From the NCBI GenBank assembly GCA_002413305.1, contig DHWS01000071.1, positions 39,522 through 52,129 of the forward strand: DNA of 12,608 nucleotides, given 5' to 3'. Position 1 is the first letter of the stretch, and every line of letters begins with the position of its first letter. Made by a program: the position numbers and the translations under genes. Source of the stretch: Actinobacteria bacterium UBA5176. Its GTDB lineage: Bacteria > Actinomycetota > UBA4738. This document shows, piece by piece, positions 6,601 to 12,059 of this stretch. The notes beneath the pieces were generated by a model. The model saw only the letters and a program-made list of their open reading frames with translations. It searched no databases and had not been told where the DNA came from.

Positions 6601-8625
6601 TCAGGGCCGTTCGGCGGCCCGCAGCACCTCGCCGCTGGCCAGCACGACGCCGTCCTCGCATTCGGCTTCGACATCGCCGCCCTGGAACTGCTGCTCGTAC
6701 AGCTGCGCGTACAGCCCGCCCTGCCGGACGAGCTCGGCGTGGGTGCCGCGTTCGACCACGTGCCCGCGGTCGACGACGAAGATGACGTCGGCGGCCAGGA
6801 TCGTGGACAGACGGTGGGCGATGGCCAGCGTGGTTCGATCCCGCATCAACGGCTTCAGAGCCTCCTGGACCAGGCGCTCCGAAGTGGTGTCGAGCGAGGA
6901 CGTCGCTTCGTCCAGGATCAGGATGCGCGGGTCCTTCAGCACGACGCGGGCGATGGCAAGGCGCTGTTTCTCGCCGCCCGACATGCGGTAGCCGCGCTCC
7001 CCAACCACCGTGTCGTAGCCGTCCGGCATCTCCATGATCCGGTCGTGGATGAACGCGGCCCGGGCCGCCGCTTCGATCTCCTCCTGCGAGGCGTCGGGCC
7101 GTCCGTACAGGAGGTTGTGCTTCACGGTGGCGTGGAACAGGTACGTCTCCTGCGTGACCATCCCGATGATGTCGCCCAGGGACGCGAGCTTGATGTCGCG
7201 GACGTCGATGCCGTCGATCTCCACCGCACCCCGGTCGACGTCGTACATCCGAGGGACCAGGTACGTCATGGTCGTCTTGCCCGCCCCGCTGGGCCCGACC
7301 AGCGCGGCCAGCTGGCCGGGTTCGATCTGCAGTTCGACCTCCTCCAAGGCCCACAGCCGAGGGGCGACCGCCGGGTCGGGGACGGCCGCGGCGGCGGCCG
7401 TCCCTTCCCGTGTGGTGACGGGGAGCGCCCCGTCGCCCGGCTTCGAACCGTTGCCGCTCCCGTTCGACTCGGGCATGGGTTCGCGCGGAGCGTCGTACCG
7501 GAACGACACGCCCCGGAACCGGATCGCGCCCCTCACCTGGTCCTGGGTGAGCGCGCGTGCGCCGGCCGAGTCCACGATGTCGTGCGGCATGTCGAGGTAT
7601 TCGAAGATCCGCTCGAACAGCGCCATCGAGGACTGCACTTCGACCGAGATCTGCAGCATCTGCCCGATCGGGAAGAACAGGCGGCTCTGCAGGGTGGTGA
7701 AGGCCACGATCGTCCCCGCCGTGATGGACACGTGCCCTACCGGTTGGTGCGCGACCACCAGGCCCGCCACCAGGTACACGAGGGCGGGGGTGATCGAGAA
7801 GAAGATCTGGACGATGGCGAAGAAGAAACGCCCCACCATCTGCTGGCGTATCTGCAGGTTCGCCAGCCGCTGGTTCTCCGTGGCGAACCGGTCGATCTCG
7901 TAGCGCTGGCGTCCGAACGCCTTCGACAGCAGGATCCCGGAGACCGACAGCGTCTCCTCCGTGATCGCGCTGATCTCCGCCAGCGATTGCTGGGTCCGGC
8001 GGGTCACCTCCTGGCGGGCCTTTCCGACCCGGCGCGTGATGAACAGGAACAGGGGCATCAGGCCCAGCGAAAGCACCGTGAGCTGCCATGACAGCAGGAA
8101 CATGGCGATCAGCGTGCTGATCAGGATCACGGCGTTCGACAAGATGCTGGAGGCCGTGTCGGTGATGACGCTCTCGATGCCGCCGACGTCGTTCGACAGG
8201 CGCGACTGGATCTCGCCGGTCCGGGTGTTCGTGAAGAAGCGGAGCGGCATGTTCTGGAGGTGGCCGTACAGGGCGTTGCGGAAGTCCTGCATCACCCTCT
8301 GGCCGATGAGGTTCGCCAGGTACGTCTGCCCCACGCCGATGCTGCCGCTCATCACCGGGATGGCCACCATGAACCCGACCAGCCAGAACAGCCGGTGGAG
8401 GTTCACGCCGCCTTTCGCGAACAGCGCGGTGTCGAAGATCACCTTGATGAGCAACGGGTTGACCACGCCGAGCGCGGACGTCACCACGATGAGGATCGCC
8501 ACGGCGATGACCTTGTTCCGGTAGGGCCGGAAGGACGCCATCACCCGCCGGACGGTCTTGCGCTTCACCGGCCTCGCCTCGGCATCCGGGAACTGCATCT
8601 GCCAGTGGTAGTGCCTTCGCCCCAT
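6601..8625 (-). CDS. ABC exporter, fused membrane and ATPase domains
   Basis: The 674-residue half-transporter has the type IV exporter layout (MsbA/LmrA/MDR-like) and would act as a dimer in the cytoplasmic membrane. The membrane domain covers about 25-345 with six hydrophobic segments, including FFTNTRTGEIQSRLSNDV (130-147), typical of this family. The ATPase domain has A-loop Tyr377, Walker A GPSGAGKTT (444-452), Q-loop Gln492, signature MSGGEKQR (548-555), Walker B ILILDEA (568-574, Glu573) and switch His604, so it should hydrolyse ATP. Between the A-loop and Walker A there is a low-complexity insert, about 379-424, rich in Ser, Gly, Pro and Ala, which is unusual at this place. The N-terminus and C-terminus have short polar extensions. 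The ATG at 8625 lies 7 nt after a TATCCT -10 box, suggesting a leaderless mRNA. The substrate (lipid, peptide or drug) is unknown. Confidence 0.93.
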   Translation of the reverse strand: MGRRHYHWQMQFPDAEARPVKRKTVRRVMASFRPYRNKVIAVAILIVVTSALGVVNPLLIKVIFDTALFAKGGVNLHRLFWLVGFMVAIPVMSGSIGVGQTYLANLIGQRVMQDFRNALYGHLQNMPLRFFTNTRTGEIQSRLSNDVGGIESVITDTASSILSNAVILISTLIAMFLLSWQLTVLSLGLMPLFLFITRRVGKARQEVTRRTQQSLAEISAITEETLSVSGILLSKAFGRQRYEIDRFATENQRLANLQIRQQMVGRFFFAIVQIFFSITPALVYLVAGLVVAHQPVGHVSITAGTIVAFTTLQSRLFFPIGQMLQISVEVQSSMALFERIFEYLDMPHDIVDSAGARALTQDQVRGAIRFRGVSFRYDAPREPMPESNGSGNGSKPGDGALPVTTREGTAAAAAVPDPAVAPRLWALEEVELQIEPGQLAALVGPSGAGKTTMTYLVPRMYDVDRGAVEIDGIDVRDIKLASLGDIIGMVTQETYLFHATVKHNLLYGRPDASQEEIEAAARAAFIHDRIMEMPDGYDTVVGERGYRMSGGEKQRLAIARVVLKDPRILILDEATSSLDTTSERLVQEALKPLMRDRTTLAIAHRLSTILAADVIFVVDRGHVVERGTHAELVRQGGLYAQLYEQQFQGGDVEAECEDGVVLASGEVLRAAERP

Positions 8626-8632
8626 GCCTCAG

Positions 8633-8638
8633 AGGATA
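8633..8638 (-). promoter_or_regulatory. -10 box of a likely leaderless transcript (ABC exporter)
   Basis: On the minus strand TATCCT (8638 down to 8633) fits TANNNT and is separated from the ATG at 8625 by 7 nt, so transcription would begin at the start codon. The only purine run, GAGG, is 1 nt from the ATG, too close to act as a ribosome binding site. Confidence 0.55.
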
Positions 8639-8701
8639 CGGCGCCTCCCGCGAATCACCGACCCGCACGCCACGGGCCGTGCCCCGCGCCCGGCGAAGCG
8701 A

Positions 8702-9253
8702 TCAACCTCCGTTCAGCCCGTTGCAGGAGGGCTCCGCGGCTTCCGCCTTGTCCATCTCGCCCGACCCGAGGTTCCTCGTCGCCGCCTGGAGGCCGGTCGT
8801 GGCCGAATTGATCTCGTTCTGGATGTTGGTCACGTCCTGCTGGAAGGCCGTGGCGCTGTTCGTCGACACCTGCTCGGCGTCAGACTTCCCCTTCGCGAAT
8901 GCGTCCCGGAGCGCGGTCAGGGCGTCGATCAGCTTCGTCGCGCCGACGCCGCCCGACACGTTGGGAACACCGGCCTTCTTCAGCTTCGCGATCAGGTCAT
9001 CGGTCGCGGTCGTCACCCGGCCGAGGTAGGTGACCAGGGCGCCCTTCCCCTGGGCCGGCGTGGTGCCGGCGCCGAGCGACGCGCTGAGGGACTGCGTCTG
9101 CTGCTGCACCGCGTGCTCGTAGGAGGCGACCGCCGGGCAGGCGGTCTGGAAGTACGACGCGGCGCTGACCCCGCCCGAGCACCCGGCGAAGGCGACCAGC
9201 ACGGCCGTCAGCGCGACCCCGGGCCTGGCCCACCGCAGCCTCTTCGAACCCAT
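8702..9253 (-). CDS. Putative small lipoprotein, unknown function
   Basis: The 183-residue product starts with a basic segment (MGSKRLRWARPG), a hydrophobic stretch (VALTAVLVAFAG) and Cys25, consistent with a type II signal peptide and lipid anchoring on the outer face of the cytoplasmic membrane. Phe at -3 (AFAGC) is a less common lipobox residue. The mature part is mostly helical, rich in Ala, Thr, Gln and Ser, with two further Cys (ACPAVASYEH near 39 and EPSCNG near 178) that could form a disulfide. Segments such as FQQDVTNIQNEINSATTGLQAAT suggest an amphipathic helical bundle. I recognise no named family. The ATG at 9253 has a strong GAGGAGG ribosome binding site 7 nt upstream, and a TACAGT -10 candidate lies at 9285-9280. 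It stands between the uracil-DNA glycosylase and exporter genes on the same strand, and neither suggests a function. Confidence 0.8.
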   Translation of the reverse strand: MGSKRLRWARPGVALTAVLVAFAGCSGGVSAASYFQTACPAVASYEHAVQQQTQSLSASLGAGTTPAQGKGALVTYLGRVTTATDDLIAKLKKAGVPNVSGGVGATKLIDALTALRDAFAKGKSDAEQVSTNSATAFQQDVTNIQNEINSATTGLQAATRNLGSGEMDKAEAAEPSCNGLNGG

Positions 9254-9279
9254 GGCACGACCTCCTCGCCCGGAGCCGA

Positions 9280-9285
9280 ACTGTA
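9280..9285 (-). promoter_or_regulatory. -10 box candidate for the lipoprotein gene
   Basis: TACAGT (9285 down to 9280, minus strand) fits TANNNT. It would start transcription about 20 nt upstream of the ATG at 9253, leaving a short leader that contains the GAGGAGG ribosome binding site. No good -35 match is seen at 16-18 nt spacing. Confidence 0.4.
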
Positions 9286-9311
9286 CACTCGGGCCGCCGG
9301 CGGTAAGACCG

Positions 9312-10013
9312 TCAGAGGCCGGCCACCGCGCGAGCGCGGGCGAGCACGGCGTCCAGCATCGGCGGGGTCAGCTTCCCGGTGAACGTGTTCTGCTGGCTGG
9401 GGTGGTACGAGCCGAGCAGCACGAACGGTCCGACCGGAGCCTCTGCCCCGTGCCCGAACGCGGGCTTCGGGGCCACCCGGTGGCCGTTCGCGCCCAGAGC
9501 CCGAAGCGCGCCGTCCCAGGCGAACGACCCCAGCGCGAGGACCGCCCGGAGCCCGCGCAGCAGTCCGATTTCGCGGGCCAGGTACGGGAGGCAGTTGTCG
9601 CGTTCGGCGGGAAGCGGCCGGTTGGTGGGCGGGGCGCACCGGACCACCGCCGCCACGTAGGTCGAGTCGAGGCGGAGGCCGTCCCCCCGATGGAGGGAGA
9701 CGGCCTGGTTCGCCAGACCCGCCCGGTGCAGGGCGGCGAACAGGAAGTCACCGGAACGGTCGCCGGTGAAGATGCGGCCGGTGCGGTTGCCTCCGTGCGC
9801 AGCCGGGGCCAGGCCCACCACCAGGATCCGAGCCGCCGGGTCGCCGAAGCCGGGAAGGGGCTTCCCCCAGTAGTCCTGCTCGGCGAAGGCCGCCCGCTTC
9901 TCCCGCGCGACCCGTTCGCGCCACTCCACCAGGCGCGGGCAGCGGCGGCAGCGCACGACCGCATCGGTCAGCTCGGCCAGCGCGGCCGCGTTCGGATCGG
10001 AGGGCTTCGGCAC
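9312..10013 (-). CDS. Type-5 uracil-DNA glycosylase (UDGb), 4Fe-4S enzyme
   Basis: The enzyme removes uracil and other deaminated bases from DNA at the start of base excision repair. The 233-residue product carries the family 5 motif GLAPAAHGGNRTGRIFTGD (67-85), where Ala replaces the polar catalytic residue of other uracil glycosylase families. It also has the C-terminal motif SYHPSQQNTFTGKLTP (202-217) with His204. Four cysteines (22 and 25 in CRRC, then 126 and 141) are placed to bind the 4Fe-4S cluster. The best start is the GTG at 10013, 7 nt after a TAGGAT -10 box, implying a leaderless mRNA. An upstream extension to 10064 adds only non-family sequence and lies before this promoter. Family 5 enzymes are common in thermophiles and actinobacteria. 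The gene diverges from the kinase gene. Confidence 0.93.
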   Translation of the reverse strand: MPKPSDPNAAALAELTDAVVRCRRCPRLVEWRERVAREKRAAFAEQDYWGKPLPGFGDPAARILVVGLAPAAHGGNRTGRIFTGDRSGDFLFAALHRAGLANQAVSLHRGDGLRLDSTYVAAVVRCAPPTNRPLPAERDNCLPYLAREIGLLRGLRAVLALGSFAWDGALRALGANGHRVAPKPAFGHGAEAPVGPFVLLGSYHPSQQNTFTGKLTPPMLDAVLARARAVAGL

Positions 10014-10020
10014 GGCCGGT

Positions 10021-10026
10021 ATCCTA
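10021..10026 (-). promoter_or_regulatory. -10 box of a likely leaderless transcript (uracil-DNA glycosylase)
   Basis: TAGGAT (10026 down to 10021, minus strand) fits TANNNT and is followed after 7 nt by the GTG at 10013. The conserved part of the protein begins right after this GTG, so the box also decides the start. Confidence 0.55.
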
Positions 10027-10114
10027 GGAGAGAGGGTCGGGCGACAAGGTAAGGCTCTCGCCACAAGCCGCCGAAGATACTGTGTGACCCGCGAGCCACC
10101 GGAACTCGAGTGAT

Positions 10115-11224
10115 ATGAGTGTCGTCTTGAACGCCACCATCCGTGTCATGGTCGTGGACGATTCGGCCAGCACGCGCGGCATGCTGCGGCAAGCGCTCGC
10201 CCTGGAAGGCTCCTTCGACGTGATCGGCGAAGCGGGGACCGGGGCCGAGGCGATCAAGCGTGCCCACGAGCTTGTGCCGGACGTCATCCTGATGGACGTT
10301 CGGATGCCCGACCTCGACGGCGTGAAGGCCGCCCGGGCCATCATGGCCGACATCCCTTCCACCAAGATCGTGGCCCTCACCTGGTCCGACGACCCGGCGA
10401 CGGTGCGAGACATGCTCACCGCGGGGGCGATCGGCTACGTGGTCAAGGGCGGGACGATCGAGGAGCTCTACACGGCGATCCGGCGCGCGGCGACCGGCGA
10501 GGCCGAGCTCGACCAGCGGGTCCTTCCCGGCGCGGTCGAGGACCTCCGCCGGCTCCTGGAGACCGAACGGAGCCGGCGCGAGCAGGTCGAACGCCTGGCC
10601 CGGTCGCGGGCCGAGTTCGTCCAGGTCCTCTCCCACGAGCTCCGCACACCGCTCACCGTGATCTCCGGCACGCTGCGCATGCTGCAGAGTGACGGCCAGG
10701 CGGAAGAGACCGGACAGCTCCTGGAGACCGCCCTCCGCCGGGCCCACGAGCTGGAGTTCCTGGTGGAAGGCCTGGAACTGGTCGCCTCCGGCCCGAGCGA
10801 CGAGGGCATCGCCTTCCCCCACCAGGCGGTACAGCTGGCCACGGAGCGGTTGAGCTCGTCGCCGGACCGCAACGAGGTGATCGACGTCGCGTGGCCGGGC
10901 GTCTCCCACAAGTACCTCTGCCGGGTCGCATTCGAGCTGCTGTCGAACGCGTTCCGCCACGGCAAGCGACCCGTCGAGGTGGCCTCGAGCCTGGAAGATG
11001 AGCTGGCGACGCTCACGGTGACCGACGCGAGTGGGTGGGCGCCGGCGAATGACGACTTCGGCGCGTTCGTCCAGGAGGACATGACCGCCACCCGCACCAA
11101 GGGAGGGTTCGGCCTGGGCCTGTTCCTGGTCTCGCGGCTGTGCGAGGCTTCGGATGGCTCGCTGAGCATCGAATCGGTGGACGGGAAGTCGGTGGCCCAG
11201 GCCCGCTTCCGCATCCGCTCCTAG
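10115..11224 (+). CDS. Receiver-histidine kinase protein (N-terminal REC, HisKA, HATPase)
   Basis: The 369-residue protein joins a response-regulator receiver to a histidine kinase, with no sensor or membrane segment, so it is cytoplasmic. The receiver (about 8-128) has Asp15/Asp16, phosphoacceptor Asp61 (ILMDVRMPDLDG), Thr89 and Lys111. It resembles NarL-type receivers (AGAIGYVVKGGTIEELYTAIRRA), but the DNA-binding helix-turn-helix is replaced by a kinase. A charged coiled linker (about 137-165) leads to HisKA with FVQVLSHELRTPL (168-180, His174). The ATPase domain has N-box ELLSNAFRHG (274-283, Asn278) and a G2 box GGFGLGLFLVSRL (330-342). The G1 box is degenerate: DASGW at 304-308 in place of the usual DxGxG. 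ATP binding may be altered. Its partner may be a separate response regulator, and none is nearby. The ribosome binding site is weak. GATACT at 10076-10081 is a possible -10 box. Its stop lies 5 nt from that of the convergent hydratase gene. Confidence 0.9.
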   Translation: MSVVLNATIRVMVVDDSASTRGMLRQALALEGSFDVIGEAGTGAEAIKRAHELVPDVILMDVRMPDLDGVKAARAIMADIPSTKIVALTWSDDPATVRDMLTAGAIGYVVKGGTIEELYTAIRRAATGEAELDQRVLPGAVEDLRRLLETERSRREQVERLARSRAEFVQVLSHELRTPLTVISGTLRMLQSDGQAEETGQLLETALRRAHELEFLVEGLELVASGPSDEGIAFPHQAVQLATERLSSSPDRNEVIDVAWPGVSHKYLCRVAFELLSNAFRHGKRPVEVASSLEDELATLTVTDASGWAPANDDFGAFVQEDMTATRTKGGFGLGLFLVSRLCEASDGSLSIESVDGKSVAQARFRIRS

Positions 11225-11229
11225 TTCCG

Positions 11230-11745
11230 TCAGCCCTGTTCGGCCTTCGGCTGCGGCCGGCCGGGCTGCTCTTCCACGGTTCCCCGCTTCGGGACCATCA
11301 CCTTGCGGCGGAAGTACAGGACCTCCATGCCGTCCTGGTTGTAGCCGCGCGTCTCGACCGTCACGATGCCGCGGTCGGGCTTGGAAGTCGACTCTTTCGC
11401 CTCCAGCACCCTCGTCTCGGCGTACAACGTGTCGCCGTGGAACATGGGCGCGGTGTGTTTCAGGGATTCGACCTCGAGGTTCGCGATCGCCTTGCCGCTG
11501 ACGTCGGGCACGCTCATCCCCAGCGCGAGGGAATACACGAGGTTGCCGACTACCACGTTGCGCCCGAACTGGGTCGAGGTCTCTGCATAGTGGGCGTTGG
11601 TGTGCAGGGGGTGATGGTTCATGGTGATCATGCAGAACAGATGGTCGTCGTACTCGGTGATGGTCTTGCCGGGCCAGTGCTTGTAGACGTCGCCGATCTC
11701 GAAGTCCTCGAGGTACCGGCCGAACGGTCGTGCCTCTCCTCTCAT
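11230..11745 (-). CDS. MaoC-like acyl-CoA hydratase/dehydratase
   Basis: The 171-residue protein has the hot-dog fold signature of MaoC-type enzymes, which hydrate enoyl-CoA or dehydrate hydroxyacyl-CoA thioesters. YLEDFEIGDVYKHWPGKTITEYDDHLFCMITMNHHPLHTN (11-50) covers the substrate-binding and active-site region. The catalytic His aligns with His48 of HHPLH. The position of the usual catalytic Asp is Asn43. From memory, an Asn here is also seen in relatives of mesaconyl-CoA hydratase, so this is probably a subfamily trait rather than a defect. The latter part (FHGDTLYAETRVLEAKES, about 102-119) is typical of the same group. The C-terminal 20 residues are a polar tail. The ATG at 11745 has a GGGAG site 10 nt upstream. 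The upstream extension of this frame (to 12237) is arginine- and proline-rich, unrelated to the family, and overlaps the leader of the next gene. The substrate is unknown. Confidence 0.88.
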   Translation of the reverse strand: MRGEARPFGRYLEDFEIGDVYKHWPGKTITEYDDHLFCMITMNHHPLHTNAHYAETSTQFGRNVVVGNLVYSLALGMSVPDVSGKAIANLEVESLKHTAPMFHGDTLYAETRVLEAKESTSKPDRGIVTVETRGYNQDGMEVLYFRRKVMVPKRGTVEEQPGRPQPKAEQG

Positions 11746-11865
11746 CGGTTCGTGTCTCCCTTCCTTCGAGTCCCACAGGGATGCTGGCTGAACGGGCGCC
11801 GGCCGGCAACCCCTTGTGCCCCCCAGGCCTAGCGGGGCGTTCGTTTCGATGTCACTACCCCCCGC

Positions 11866-11871
11866 TATCCT
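11866..11871 (+). promoter_or_regulatory. -10 box candidate for the secreted-protein gene
   Basis: TATCCT (11866-11871) fits TANNNT and is the same hexamer seen before the ABC exporter gene. It would start transcription at about 11876-11879, roughly ten bases before the first stem of the foldable leader. The -35 region (about 11843-11849, TTTCGA) is a poor match. Confidence 0.4.
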
Positions 11872-11888
11872 TCGAGCCGCTCGGCACA

Positions 11889-11988
11889 TCGCCGTTCGTC
11901 CCTCCCCGTCTGGCCGGCTGCGGCCGGTCGGATATGAGCCTGCGCCGCGACGGACCCTCTCCCGTCCGGCCGGCTCCGCGAACGGCGA
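11889..11988 (+). ncRNA. Candidate structured 5' leader RNA (three-way junction, unclassified)
   Basis: The plus-strand RNA can form three nested helices. P1 is a perfect 10-bp stem, 11889-11898 with 11979-11988. P2 is an 11-bp hairpin, 11908-11918 with 11923-11933, containing three G-U pairs and closed by C-G around a UGCG tetraloop of the stable UNCG type. P3 pairs 11944-11947 with 11971-11974 and 11951-11955 with 11964-11968, leaving an 8-nt loop. The joining strand 11899-11907 is a pyrimidine tract, and its first 8 bases are exactly complementary to the Shine-Dalgarno region 12049-12056. The P3 stem and loop segment 11955-11960 is complementary to 12046-12051. The G-U pairs in P2 suggest selection at the RNA rather than DNA level. 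I cannot match it to a known riboswitch class. The function is inference, and GC-rich DNA folds easily. Confidence 0.45.
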
Positions 11989-12047
11989 CGAGGCGATCGG
12001 GGGCCGTCGCCGGCCGGGCTCACATGGGGGCTCCAGGAGCATGGCAG

Positions 12048-12056
12048 AGGGAGGGA
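12048..12056 (+). promoter_or_regulatory. Ribosome binding site of the secreted-protein gene, with upstream anti-SD
   Basis: AGGGAGGGA (12048-12056) precedes the GTG at 12060 and is the only purine-rich site that fits it. Bases 12049-12056 pair perfectly with 11899-11906 in the leader, so access of the ribosome could depend on how the leader folds. Confidence 0.55.
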
Positions 12057-12059
12057 ACC

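Larger units (their letters stand above)
11746..12059. other. Divergent intergenic region holding promoter and structured leader
   Basis: These 314 bases separate the hydratase gene (-) from the secreted-protein gene (+). I see no credible gene here. The left part holds the hydratase ribosome binding site (GGGAG, 11756-11760). The right part holds a TATCCT promoter candidate, a foldable RNA segment and the ribosome binding site of the plus-strand gene, listed separately. Confidence 0.6.

Noticed and set aside
6739..8091. Long plus-strand frame opposite the exporter gene
   Set aside because: Antisense shadow produced by high third-position GC; no start signal or family motifs.
6560..8668. Long minus-strand frame overlapping the exporter gene
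   Set aside because: Shadow of the exporter gene in another frame; its product is Arg/Gly/Pro/His-rich and has no recognisable motif.
8641..8701. Terminator hairpin between the lipoprotein and exporter genes
   Set aside because: Only a perfect CACGG-G-CCGTG palindrome with a 1-nt centre and a 5-bp alternative stem are visible; too weak to call.
10014..10064. Longer start for the uracil-DNA glycosylase
   Set aside because: It would place the start upstream of the TAGGAT box, and the added residues are not family-like.
11889..11988. Known riboswitch class such as c-di-AMP (ydaO), cobalamin or c-di-GMP
   Set aside because: I could not see the conserved core motifs of these classes, so the element is left unclassified. 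An Infernal scan would settle it.
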